Assembly (NCBI GenBank): GCA_023333565.1
Contig: JAJKFH010003821.1
Coordinates: 744,001 to 808,000 of the forward strand
Length of the DNA: 64,000 bases
Reading direction: 5' to 3'
Source: Puffinus mauretanicus
Lineage: Eukaryota; Chordata; Aves; Procellariiformes; Procellariidae
This document shows positions 11,301 to 21,600 of the stretch, piece by piece. The position numbers and the translations under genes are program-made. Each line of letters begins with the position of its first letter. Position 1 is the stretch's first letter. The notes beneath the pieces were generated by a model. The model was not told where the DNA came from, did not search any database, and worked only from the letters and a program-made list of their open reading frames with translations.

Positions 11301-14253
11301 ATTGTAATATGTCAAAATCATCGTACGTGTATGTAATACTATTCATATTGTTGGTGACAGCAGCTCTTTGGGAAATCACAGGTACTCCACTGTGCTGTTT
11401 TTTAGGTGGAGGTAAAATCTGGAGAAGAAGATGAAGAAATTCTTTTCAAAGAGAGGGCAAAACTTTACAGATGGGACAGAGATGCTACTCAGTGGAAGGA
11501 GCGTGGTGTTGGAGAGATAAAGATCCTCTTCCATACACAGAAGAAATACTACAGAGTCCTCATGAGAAGGGACCAAGTTCTTAAAGTCTGTGCAAACCAC
11601 GTCATCACCAAAGAAATGAACTTAGTGCCCTCTGATACATCAAACAATGCTTTAATTTGGACAGCCACAGATTATGCTGGTGAGTTTTTTGGGTGGTTTT
11701 TGTTTTTTCTAGGTGGTCTGTAGCTTCTGTGGCTTTGTTTTTTCCGTGGAGATTATATAAGATGAAAGCTGCTTGTTTCTCACTATACTGAATAGAACTA
11801 ACTAAACCTGTTCTCGGATTTATTTTCAGATGGTGAAGTAAAAGTAGAACAACTTGCAGTCAGATTTAAAAGCCAAGAAATGGCTAATTCTTTCAAGAGG
11901 AGGTTTGAAGAATGCCAGCTAAGCTTGTCAGAACTACAGAAGGGACACTTATCTCTGGCAGCAGGACTGTCAAAGGACACCAACCCCGTTGTGTATTTTG
12001 AAGTTTCTGCTGATGATGAACCTTTAGGACACATAACCATGGAGCTGTTTTCAAATATTGTCCCTAGAACTGCTGAAAATTTCAGGGCCCTGTGCACAGG
12101 AGAGAAAGGATTTGGATTCAAGAACTCCAGGTTTCACAGAATAGTCACTGACTTTGTATGTCAGGTAAGCATAACAGGAAGACCCTTCATTGAGAGAATG
12201 AGATGCATCTTGACTAACAATGGCACTTCAAAAAAATCACTTATACACGTTCTTGTTGGCAGCATGAATCCAGTGTGCAAGATACTCTCATCTGCCCTTT
12301 CCCTACAAGGAGATGAGAAATGGTGCAAGCAGCATATGTTGCCCTAAGCCAAATGTTTTTTACCTGTGTCTGCCAGCTGCCTGATGCTTTAGTGTTACCT
12401 AGTGCTGCCATATTAGTGTGGAATTAAAAATGGAGATGGAGATCTCCTTTTACAATGGACAAGGGGCCTGTTGCTGAACAGGAACACCAAGGAAAGTAGG
12501 GGTTCCCAAAACTACCATTCAACCTTTTCTCTCTACAGAGAGGAACTTCTCTATGCTCACCTGCTAAGAACACTTGTCTTCCAGGCTTCTTTTACATTTT
12601 AAAGTACACTTTGTATTTCAGATAACGTGCACTTTAAAACTGATATTCCAAATATTTTAGATGCTTAAGTTTCCATCTAAAAGAAGTCTTCTAGATCTTG
12701 TTATCATGCCATGGCCTGTTCCTTAAAATACTCAAATTTTTCACCGAGTATCAGCCTGCAGTGCATCTGAATCCCTGTGTAGACAGTGTTGGTTTTAAAC
12801 CTCTGTGTGCATTTGGTAGCACTAGCAAGTTCTTCATAAATGCTGAAGGCTTAGGAGGCTGATCGTAACTCGGATAGACCTTTCCTTTCCTAAAATTCTC
12901 ATCAATAATTCAATGAGTTTTAGTGACTTGTAACAGGCAGAATGAACCAACTTCCTGGTTCACTACACTAATACTCCTGCATGTCACTACATCCCTGAAG
13001 ACGAAGCATGACCTTCTACAAACTCAGAAGTAGTAATATGAATGGCTTGTCACCAGAACAAAAAATTATCCAGTCTCTTGATTAGGTATCAGCTGTGTCT
13101 GAAGTATGCCCTTTATGGCTCTTTTGTTAAAACTTTGTGCCTTCCTGATAAGGAAAGCAGCATTGCTCATTTAGGGTTTAAGCTTGTTTGGGGGTATTCC
13201 ACCAAGGAATCCTATAAGGAGCAAACTTTCTTAAAACAGTTAACTGCACCATGCATACCCTCACAAAAAGTGAGCTTTTATCACATGAAATTAGTATATT
13301 TTAAGTTTGCTCTGCTTTGCCTGAACTTTCTCCAGGTACAGTGAGAAGCTTTTCAATGAGAATTAAGGCTTTCCTTCAAAGTTACAAAAACCTATACTGT
13401 CATCTTTATGCGTATAGTCAAATAATCAGGAGCCAGAAGCTTGCTGCCTTGCAGAAAGACAAAAGATACTAGCAGTAGCTGCTCTCCTGAACAAGCAGTA
13501 ATGTGGCAAAAGCTCCTGCCTGCATGGAAGCAAGAAATCACTGATCATTGGTACCTTAACCTTTTTCAGGTGATCAATTCTGTGCCTGCAGGGACTAAGC
13601 GAGGACAGTCCTTCAGTGAGATAATGCAGCTATCTGGGCCAAGTGGTGCAGGTAGCAGGCTGGGGAAAGAGAGGCCTAGAGGAGTGGTCACCATGTGGAG
13701 CAGGAAGATAAAATGCTGTGTTCAGAATAAACAAGGGATATACTTTCCACTACTGCTTCCATTACTACGAACAAAGCTGCTGAAGCTGGGAAGCCTTATA
13801 TCAAAGTAAATACAGTACTTAAGAAAACTAAGAATGAGTTCTTCCAAACCAGTGTCTTTGCTGTTGAAAGGGAATATAATTGTGCTGTTGGTTTATGTTT
13901 TGGGACTTGTAAGTTGATACTGTGCCTTTTTTTTTTTTTTTCTTAAGGGAGGTGATATAACTAACCATGATGGAACAGGTGGACGGTCAATTTATGGAAC
14001 AGCATTTGAAGATGAGAATTTTGAAGTGAGACACACTGGTCCTGGATTGTTGTCAATGGCAAATAAGGGCAGGGATACAAATAATTCTCAGTTCTTCATA
14101 ACACTTAAAAAAGCAGAACACTTGGACTTCAAGCATGTGGTATTTGGGTTTGTGAAAGATGGAATGGATGTTGTGAAAAAGATTGAATCCTTTGGTTCTC
14201 CTAAAGGGCTAGTAAATGGGAGAATTGTCATTACAGACTGTGGGCAAATATAG
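5210..14253 (+). CDS. RANBP2: RANBP2 (Nup358), C-terminal nine coding exons; 5' part outside window
   Basis: RANBP2 is the large nucleoporin of the cytoplasmic pore filaments. It binds RanGTP and SUMO-RanGAP1/Ubc9 and acts as a SUMO E3 ligase. Exons seen: 5210-5377, 6811-6903, 7807-8003, 8527-8755, 9323-9421, 9591-9733, 11406-11679, 11830-12164, 13948-14253. All junctions have AG/GT and phases agree, giving 613 residues before the TAG. Domain order in this fragment: internal repeat IR1 (residues about 5-75), degenerate IR2 (about 95-140), acidic linker with DKPVDLST (about 210), FG motifs (SFGFG near 235, FAFG, AVFG), Ran-binding domain 4 (310-430) and cyclophilin (453-613). The human gene also ends in nine exons after its giant exon, which must lie upstream. 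Identity is very secure; the left edge of the first exon is the least certain boundary. Confidence 0.97.
5428..5970 (+). mobile_element. CR1 LINE, 3' fragment, sense, in RANBP2 intron
   Basis: The left part encodes the CR1 ORF2 C-terminus: the [16 protein letters not shown] start near 5455, then [12 protein letters not shown] (about 5598-5633), and further right [16 protein letters not shown]. The non-coding tail carries the typical GGACTCGATGATCCTTATGG and ends in the ATTCTATGATTCTA family terminus at about 5956-5969. It is 5'-truncated, as most avian CR1 copies are. Stops and a degraded first portion (Q/L to TAG near 5567) show it is non-functional. Confidence 0.93.
6811..6903 (+). CDS. RANBP2: RANBP2 exon: IR1 end and inter-repeat linker
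   Basis: It encodes [16 protein letters not shown] followed by a short Lys/Glu-rich linker. The D-E-D-(F/Y)-E-T-A-V-K-(K/R)-L-N-G signature is that of the segment after IR1 in RANBP2. Acceptor TTTAAG, donor GGTATG. The 93-nt exon enters and leaves in phase 1. Confidence 0.94.
7807..8003 (+). CDS. RANBP2: RANBP2 exon: internal repeat 2, degenerate
   Basis: It encodes [20 protein letters not shown] and then a [10 protein letters not shown] acidic tail, the IR2 unit. The core that reads LPPTFFCG in human IR2 reads VPSTSVCG here, and the hydrophobic SUMO-interacting stretch is broken by Thr and Ala. The acceptor is a CAGTAG tandem, so the exon can begin at 7807 or 7810 without a frame change. 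Donor AAAGTAAGA; ends in phase 0. Confidence 0.92.
8527..8755 (+). CDS. RANBP2: RANBP2 exon: acidic linker with DKPVDLST motif
   Basis: A Ser/Thr/Glu-rich linker ending in [15 protein letters not shown], a short motif kept in RANBP2 between the SUMO-ligase region and the FG segment. Acceptor CTCAG, donor AGGTAAGG; phase 0 to phase 1. Reading continues open into the intron for a short way, but the consensus donor at 8756 is clearly the end. Confidence 0.93.
8911..8970. repeat. Perfect tandem duplication, 2 x 30 bp
   Basis: The 30-mer at 8911-8940 (begins AAAATAATTATATACATC) is repeated without any change at 8941-8970. The base before each copy is T in both cases. It lies in a RANBP2 intron. 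The lack of any mismatch in AT-rich intron sequence implies a recent event. Confidence 0.97.
9323..9421 (+). CDS. RANBP2: RANBP2 exon: FG motifs
   Basis: It encodes [20 protein letters not shown] followed by [10 protein letters not shown], with two FG dipeptide clusters of the kind that bind transport receptors. Acceptor TTTGACAG, donor AGGTGAGT; phase 1 to 1, 99 nt. Confidence 0.95.
9591..9733 (+). CDS. RANBP2: RANBP2 exon: FG segment to Ran-binding domain linker
   Basis: It encodes [15 protein letters not shown], then an acidic [20 protein letters not shown] that leads into the Ran-binding domain. The [10 protein letters not shown] phrase is the standard N-terminal lead of RANBP2 Ran-binding domains. 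Acceptor AATTGCAG, donor GAGGTAAGG; ends in phase 0. Confidence 0.96.
10968..11153. repeat. A/C-rich low-complexity tract
   Basis: About 185 bp made almost only of A and C on the + strand: runs of A separated by CC, CCC or CCCC blocks. The complement is T/G-rich with repeated GGG blocks and gives long but meaningless open frames of Gly, Phe and Trp. It lies in the intron before the Ran-binding domain exon, about 250 bp upstream of the acceptor. Confidence 0.96.
11406..11679 (+). CDS. RANBP2: RANBP2 exon: Ran-binding domain 4, N-terminal two thirds
   Basis: It opens with [20 protein letters not shown], then [20 protein letters not shown], the RanBD1 signature (pleckstrin-like fold that holds the Ran C-terminal switch). 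[15 protein letters not shown] follows. Acceptor TTTTTTAG, donor GGTGAGT; phase 0 to 1. Confidence 0.98.
11830..12164 (+). CDS. RANBP2: RANBP2 exon: Ran-binding domain end and cyclophilin start
   Basis: The first third completes RanBD4 ([20 protein letters not shown]). The second part starts the cyclophilin-type peptidyl-prolyl isomerase domain at [16 protein letters not shown], with [20 protein letters not shown] and [11 protein letters not shown]. The Arg of FHR and the Phe and Gln of DFVCQ match cyclophilin active-site residues; the Pro usual after FHR(V/I)I is Thr here. Donor CAGGTAAGC, phase 0. The open frame runs on into the intron to 12347, which I reject as coding. Confidence 0.97.
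13948..14253 (+). CDS. RANBP2: RANBP2 last exon: cyclophilin C-terminal half and stop
   Basis: It begins [12 protein letters not shown] directly after the CQ of the previous exon, continues with [20 protein letters not shown] and [19 protein letters not shown], and ends ITDCGQI then TAG at 14251-14253. The position of cyclophilin A Trp121 is His here (AEHLD), as in human RANBP2, a change linked to weak cyclosporin binding in this family. The acceptor follows an uninterrupted T run of about 16. Confidence 0.98.
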   Translation, partial: GGDITNHDGTGGRSIYGTAFEDENFEVRHTGPGLLSMANKGRDTNNSQFFITLKKAEHLDFKHVVFGFVKDGMDVVKKIESFGSPKGLVNGRIVITDCGQI

Positions 14254-14445
14254 AATTATTGCTTTGAGTATACAGATGTTCTAGCAGTATAAATCAGTAT
14301 TTAGATATTATTGACTAATTATTTCAACTTCTTAAAATGGACACTTCTGATGTATAAATGTAAAATTACAGCTTATAGTTGGGTTTTTTATGTGTTCTAA
14401 TTGATTCTTTGCATGTTAAATAAAAAGTTCAGACACTGGCATATT
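14254..14445 (+). terminator. RANBP2: RANBP2 3' UTR and poly(A) signal
   Basis: A short AT-rich 3' UTR. The first AATAAA is at 14419-14424, followed by a GU-rich stretch at about 14447-14461, a normal cleavage and polyadenylation layout. A second AATAAA at 14521-14526 is a possible distal site. Exact cleavage site not determinable. Confidence 0.75.
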
Positions 14446-15091
14446 TCAGGTGTATTTGTGTTATCCTGACATATTTGTATTAAATGTCAAATTTTAAAAA
14501 TTAAATCTTAGTCTTGTTAAAATAAATTTCTTGTCTTTACTCTGGTTTGTTTAAAAAAGAAAAACTTGCATAATTTGGCTTCCTGCTCTCATAAACCTCT
14601 ATTTTGAATATGCAAATTGTAGGTGCTAATTGCTGGTCAGTAAACTGAAGGCCTTGGAAACTATTTTGATGTGCAGAAAGCAGGCTGAGGGAGCTAGCAG
14701 GTAGATGCTGGTTTGTGTTGTCTGAAGTCTCCGAGTAGCACTTCAGTACTTGAAAGCTAGAGAACAGACCTGGCTGCACAGCTGGGTAGCTGTAGCTTAC
14801 CTATGCCAGGGTCGTTTTATCTTTTAAAACTTTATGTCTCTCAGTAGTGAATATGCATGAATAAATGGGGGGGGGGGGTTTACACTTATACTCTACAGTT
14901 CAGTGCTGGCATTATCAAGAGTTTTTTCAAGGTAACCAATTTGTCATTATGATCTGTAGGTTGGAAATATGTAACATTTATTCAGCTTTAAGGCATTTTT
15001 TGATTATTTGTTTTTAAAGGACCGTAGGAGTACTTCTTCCCTAAGGCTACTGCAGAAGCACTAGACTGTAAAACAGTGCACCAGAACTGAT
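14446..15091. other. Short intergenic gap between RANBP2 and CCDC138
   Basis: About 650 bp of AT-rich sequence with no gene. It holds a run of twelve G at 14867-14878 and otherwise no recognisable element. Confidence 0.8.
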
Positions 15092-15620
15092 TTGGGAGGC
15101 TGTGTCGAGCTGGGGCCTAGCCCCCCACCTCTGCGGGAGGCCGGAGCTGTCCCGCCGCGGAGAGGAAGCAGTCGTTGCTGTGGCTTGCCTGTCCCGCCAA
15201 GCCGAGCGGGGCGGGAGGCACCTCCCCTGCCCGCCCCTGGCCCGCTCGGGGGGATGGCTGCCTCCGTCCCCGCTCCTGGGCAGGAGCCGCGGCCTCCCGC
15301 CTCCGCCCCGCCCGGCCCCAGCGGGCGGGAGGGGGGGGGAGCCTGTGCGCGTGCGCGTCGCCGCGCGCCCGCCTGTCCCCCGCCGCCTCCCGCGCCTGCG
15401 CCCGCCGCCTGCGGGTGGTGGCGGTTTCTTCGAGCGGTGCCCCATGGCAGGCCCCGGCCCGGGCCTCAGCCGCTCTGCCCAGCGTCTGCAGCGGCGCTAC
15501 CTGCGGGGGCCGGCGGCGGTGAGACGGGAGGGCCGGGGGGTGCGCGCCGGGGGAGGGAGGTGGGCGGCGTGGGAGGAGGAGGAGGAGGAAAGCCGTTCCT
15601 CCTGGCCCAGTCCCTGAGGT
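15092..15620 (+). promoter_or_regulatory. CCDC138: CpG island, CCDC138 promoter region
   Basis: About 530 bp of very GC- and CpG-rich sequence in otherwise AT-rich DNA. It includes GC boxes (GGGGCGGGAG near 15208, CCCCGCCC near 15306, GCGGGCGGGAGG near 15321) and an alternating GTGCGCGTGCGCG stretch at 15345-15358 that resembles the NRF1 site with one mismatch. No TATA box is visible. It encloses CCDC138 exon 1, so it is best read as its promoter. No gene lies in divergent orientation nearby. Confidence 0.9.
15444..15518 (+). CDS. CCDC138: CCDC138 exon 1 (start codon)
   Basis: Encodes [20 protein letters not shown] and five more residues, then GTGAGA. The LQRRYLRG stretch resembles the LKSRYGLG stretch near the start of human CCDC138. 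The start has G at +4 but C at -3, a moderate context. The frame is open upstream in the island but has no earlier ATG. Ends in phase 0. Confidence 0.75.
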
Positions 15621-18600
15621 GCTGGGGAGGGGAGTGTTTGTGTCCCCTCCCTTGGGGTTCATTATACTGGGGTATTACATACACGTACAGTGGGAGAGCC
15701 AAAAATGGGATTTAAACAGACTTTAGGAGCTTACGTGTAAAGTGTGTTCTTTCTAATCCTACCCCTGTCCCTCTGCTCTGATGGTGTTATAGTGGAAGTG
15801 CTGAAGAGTCATCCCTGGAAAATGCAATTCCAAATTTTATGCATTCGCAAAACACAGTCTGAGCAGCTTGGCACTTAGTTTTTGCCTAAAACCTTCTGGT
15901 GCCTGCCAGTTGGGCAAGATAATATGTGAATCCTCTTAGAAGTAGTATACTAGGTATGTATGAAATATATATAATAGGATAACTCATTTTGTTCATGTCT
16001 TCTTTTGCTACAGCAATTGCTAGCCTTATTTAGAATGTGTTAGGAGTGTTTGTAGTTTTTTGTAAAGCCTAGTGATTAGCTCTGTTTTCAGGGAGCAGGA
16101 AATTGTTCCATATCTAGTCAAGCAGAGGAAAATCAAGCCCATAGTTCATAAGAGACTGCCACAATGACCAGACAGTAAATTATGATGGGTATCATTCCCT
16201 TGCCGGGGTAAAGCAATGCTATTTTACACCAGAGAATGCCAGGTTTTTTGTACCAATATGAACGATGGAACTGGATTGTGATTACTTTTATTTTGCTTGA
16301 AGTCTGTCTTTCACTGAGACAAATTTTTGCAGTTGCTTTCTTGTGTCTGTATTCCATGGGTCAAATGCTTCCAGTGTGCCCAGGGGATAACAGACCCTAA
16401 GTGTTCAAACTCATGCTGCAAGGGAAGTAATATGTTGTAAAAATCCTCATGAGCAGCCTAAGATTGGGAGAGATTGAAAGCTGGATTTGGGCTAGACACA
16501 CAGTTGGATTGAGAGATCAAATTGGTCCTGGGAATCATCAAATGAATACAGAAACTAGCCTTTTTTTCTGAGGAAGTGTGACTTGCCATTTTAGGATCAG
16601 GAACCATCCCAAATATGAGGTAAAGATTTGAGTTCTTTAGCAGCTAAAATCTGGATGTATCTGCCCTTAGTTCCTTCAGAAGGATTTTCAACTCGGGTAG
16701 CATTTTGTGGTGCTTTAGATGTTATGTTTTTCTTGGGGAATATTCTGCTTTGAATTACAGAACTGTTCTTTAAAGAAAAATAATTTTCAAAAGTTATCTT
16801 CAAAAAACTGTCACTGAGACTTTAAAGGGTAATGCTTGCAAGGAAAGAAATGCTAGATTTGTTTGTGCATTTTGTTATTTCATTAAAAAGCAGTATTTAA
16901 GTACAAGAAAATACAGCGGTTGATCACTTTATTTAGAGCATAGCAGAGAGATGCAGTGAAACACAACTAAGATCATGAGAGCTGCTTTGAGTCTGATCTT
17001 TTCTAATGTACATATAATTGATTTTGCCTGTAGCCTAATACTTCTGTCATTCATTTTTTTAGTATATAGTTACAAGTTAGTAGGAAAAAGTAGAACAGGA
17101 GGCTGACATAAAAAGCCTAGATGTAAAGATAGATGGCACTGTTTCCGTGATTACCTAATCCTAATTTTATGCCCTTATTTTATGTCACTGTCTTCATAGT
17201 GTCTTGTATTCTTTCAAATATTTTAACATATAACACTATGAATATTTCATTATCAGACTGTGGGGAATATGTTTGCCTCTTTATGTTAATATGAGGGCCA
17301 TGTACATTTATACATTAAAAAAACTCACTTCCCTTTTCAAAGTCAGTTGTTTGCAGTCGGTTGTTTGTGTACAAGGCGTTGTACTATTAAACAAGTAAGT
17401 TGTAACATACATTGCCCCTGAAAATTCCCACTATATTACAGTGGTTTTGTGCTTTCTTGTAGAACTACCTTTCAGGAGCATTACATACCGAATATAAGAG
17501 TGGAAGCTCCCTAGTATGCAAAGGTAATACCAAACAACGGTGCTTTGATATCTTTTCCAGGGAAAATATATACTAAAACTGTATGATTCCTAAATTTATT
17601 TCAAGTAGTTTTGTATTTTCTCATTTTAAATAGGTAGACTTTCTTGATCAGGGGTTTGTGATATTTGAGAGCCAGCGTGGGAATGTTAACATTCACATGA
17701 AGAGCACAAAGGATGCTTTAGGACAATCATAGAATCATAGAATGGTTTGGGTTGGAAGGGACCTTAAAGATCACCTAGTTCCAACCCCCCTGCAATGGTC
17801 AGGGACACCTGTCACTAGACCAGGTTGAACAAAGTCCCATCCAGCCTGGCCTTGAACACCTCCAGGCTTGGGGCATCCACAGCTTCTCTGGGCAGCCTGT
17901 TCCAGTGCCTCACCACCCTCATAGTGAAGAATTTCTTCCTTATAGCTAATCTAAATCTACACTCTTTCAGTTTAAAGCCATTACCCCTTGTCCTATTGCT
18001 ACATGCTCATATAAAAAGTCCCTCTCCAGCTTTTTTGTAGGCCCCCTTCAGGTATGGGAAGGCTGCTATAAGGTCTCCCCAGAGCCTTCTCTTCTCCAGG
18101 CTGAACAACCCCAACTCTCAGCCTGTTTTCACAGGAGAGGTGCTCCAGCCCTCTGATCATCTTCGTGGTCCTCCTCTGGACTTGCTCCAACAGCTCCATG
18201 TCCTTCTTATGTTGGGGGTCCCCAGAGCTGAACGCAGTACTCCAGGTGGGTCTGATGAGAGCGGAGTAGAGGGGGAGAATCACCTCCCTCGGCCTGCTGG
18301 TCACACTTCTTTTGTGTGACCCAGGATACGGTTGGCTTTCTGGGCTGCCAGCACACATTGCTGGATCATGTTGAGCTTCTCATGAATCAACAGCCCCAAG
18401 TCCTTCTCCTCAGGGCTGCTCTCAATCCATTCTCCACCTAACCTGTATTTGTTTTTGGAATTGCCCTGACCCAGGTGCAGGACCTTGCACTTGGCCTTGT
18501 TGAACTTCAAGAGATTCGCACAGGCCCATCTCTCAAGCCTGTCAAGGTCCCTTTGGATGGCATCCCTTTCCTCCAGCGTGTCAACTGCACTGCACGGCTT

Positions 18601-21600
18601 GGTGTAGTTGGCAAACTTGCTGAGGGTGCACTCAATCCCACTGTCCATGTCGCCAACAAAGAAGTTAAACAGTGCTGGTCCCAATACCGACCCCTGCGGA
18701 ACGCCACTCGTCACTGGTCTCCACTTGGACATGGAGCCATTGACCGCAACTCTTTGAGTATGACCATCCAACCAATTCCTTATCTGCCGAGTGGTCCTTC
18801 CATCAAATCCATGTCTCTCCAATTTAGAGACAAGGATGTTGTGCGGTACAGTGTCAAATGCTTTGCACAAGTTCAGGTAGATGATGTCAGTTGCTCTTCC
18901 CTTATCCACCAATGCTGTAACCCTGTTATAGAAGACCACCAAATTTGTCAGGCACGATTTGCCCTTAATGAAGCCATGTTGGCTGTCACCAATCACCTCC
19001 TTATTTTCCATGTGCCTTAGCATAGATTCCAGGAGAATCTGACTGGCCTGTAGTTCCCCGGGTCCTCCTTTTTTCCCTTTTTAAAAATGGGGATTATGCT
19101 TCCCCTTTTCCAGTCAGTGGGAACTTCACGGGACTGCCATGACTTCTCAAATACGATGGATAGTGGCTTAGTTCCCTCAGGACCTGCAGATGCATCTCAT
19201 CAGGTCCCATGGAATTGTGCACCTTCAGGTTCCTTAGATGGTCTAGAGCCTGATATTCTCCTACAGTGGGCGTTTCTTCATTCTCCCAGTCCCTGCCTTT
19301 GCCTTCTGCAACTTGGGCGGTGTGGCTTGAGCATTTGCTGATGAAGACAGGCAGAAAAGTCGTTGAGTACCTCAGCCTTCTCCATATCCTGGGTAACGAG
19401 GTCTCCTGTTTCCTTCCGGAGAGGGCCCACATTTTCACTAGTCTTCCTTTTATCCCTGACGTACCTATAGAAGCTTTTCTTGTTGCCCTTGATGTCCCTG
19501 GCCTGATTTAATTCTGTCAGGGCTTTAGCTTTCCTAACCTGATCCCTGGCATCTCGGACGATTTCTCCATATTCCTCCCAGGCTACCTGTCCTTGCTTCC
19601 ACCCTCCGTAGGCTTCCTTTTTGTGTTTGAGTTTGTCCAGGAGCTCCTTGTTCATCCATTTAGGTCTCTTGGCATTTTTGCCTGACTTCCTCTTTGTTGG
19701 GATGCATCACTCCTGAGCTTGGAGGAGGTGATCCTTGAATATTAACCAGCTTTCTTGGCGCCCTCTTCCCTTCAGGGCTTTACCCCATGGTACTCTACCA
19801 AGCGGATCCCTGAAGAGGCTGAAGTCTGCTCTCCTGATGTCCAGGGTAGTGAGCTTGCTGTGCGCCCTCCTCGGTGCCCTGAGGATCTTAAATTCCACCA
19901 TTTCATCGTCACTGCTGCCCTTGAGCTTCACATTCCCCACCAGCCCCTCCTTGTTGGTGAGAACAAGGTCCAGCATAGCACGTCTCCCTGTTGGCTCCTC
20001 TGTCACTTGGAGACGGAAGTTATCATCAATGCATTCCAGGAACCTCTCAGATTGCTTATGCCCTGCGGTGTTGTGCCTCCAACTGATATCAGGGTGGTTG
20101 AAGTCCCCCATAAGGACCAGGGCTTGTGAACATGAGGCTGCTCCTATCTGTCTATGGAGGGCCTCATCTGCTTGGTCTTCCTGGTTGGGTGTCCTGTAGC
20201 AGACCCCCATTGTAATGTGACCTGTCCCTGCCCTCCCTTTGGTCCTGACCCATAAGCTCTTGGTCGGCTCCTCATCCATCCCCAGGTGGAGCTCCATGCA
20301 CTCCAGCTGGTCATTGACATAGAGAGCAACACCCCCTCCTCATCTCCCCTGCCTGTCCTTCCTAAAGAGCCTGCATCCCTCCATCCCAACGCTCCAATCG
20401 TAGGAGCCATCCCACCACATCTCCATGATGCCAGTAAGATCATAGCCCTGCGGACGTGCGCGCGTCTCTTAACTCCTCTTGGTTATTCCCCATGCTACGT
20501 GCGTTTGCATAGAGGCATTTAAGTTGGGCCCCTGATGAAGCTGACTTACTGGTTCCCAACCTGTTTGTGTTTAAGTCCTGCTTCAAGTAGTTGGTAGCAG
20601 TCCACCTCATAGTGCATACATTTGGCTTTAATTTAAAGATACGTATATATTTAATATTTAGAATGTCTTTGGGCTTCTTGAGAAACACATGTTGCTGATG
20701 CATGTGGACAGCAGGGTAAAACAATATATTTATCAGGCTGCGGTTATAGAAAAATTAGTATATGAAGGCAAGCTGTAAAACTTCAGAAAGACAAATCTGG
20801 TTTGAAAACTAAATAATTCGTCCTGTAGTTTAAGCTATTATAATTCTTCACTCATTTGTCAGGCTGCATCAGTGGTTTTTTTGGTTCTACGTAATTACAT
20901 GGCAAGCATTTCTCATAAGCCCTTGTCGATTTCCTAATATCAGCTTCTCAAATGCAAAATAAAATTATTATTATTTTATATATTCCAGGTGACATGGACA
21001 GCTCACTGGAAAACACAACTACTTCTTTATCCGAATGTTCTTTAGAGTCAGAACTTACTGAAGGTGGAAGAGAGAACAGCATCAGATCTTCTAGGGATTT
21101 CCTACAAAGTTTTAAAGACTGGGATTGGTAAGAGGTGTTTTCTATTCAGGTCTCCTTTATCGTTTATTATCTCTCATAATCCAGATAAACCATGAGTAAA
21201 CAATATGTTCAGATTGCACAGATCCACAAGTCGTTTTAAGATTCTTGTTTTCTTGTTAAGTAAAGAACTGTTTGTGGCTGATGTATGAAATGGTGTGAAT
21301 GCTGATTTTGATGAGGAGTATTGTCTTGCTCACTTTCTAATCTAATCTATGTTGGAATTGCTAATGGGATACAAGGATGATATAAACTGAACTGGTGATA
21401 TAAACTGAACTAGGAGGAAAGCATCTGTCTGTTCATCAGACAGATGAACAGCTTTAAGTTTATTTAGAGATAATTTGATTCCAAAAGCCAAGAAATCTCT
21501 TTTCAGGACTACTTTACACCAAATATGAAAAAATAATGAAAAAAGGGGTTTTTTATTTTTAGCTTTCCTGGAATTTGGTGGTTGGCAGTGAGAGAAGAGT

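Noticed and set aside
12165..12347. Open frame continuing past the RANBP2 exon that ends at 12164
   Set aside because: A consensus donor (CAGGTAAGC) lies at 12165 and the cyclophilin sequence resumes exactly at 13948 with GGDIT, so the extension is intron.
13441..13809. 122-codon + strand frame before the last RANBP2 exon
   Set aside because: It falls within the intron between two cyclophilin exons and the product has no recognisable domain.
15102..15715. Several long frames on both strands across the CpG island
   Set aside because: GC-rich DNA has few stop codons; the products are Pro, Arg and Ala-rich on both strands. Only the 25-codon CCDC138 exon 1 fits splice and phase.
18475..20199. 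Plus-strand frames of 124-181 codons within the CR1 region
   Set aside because: They are the complement of the antisense LINE coding sequence.
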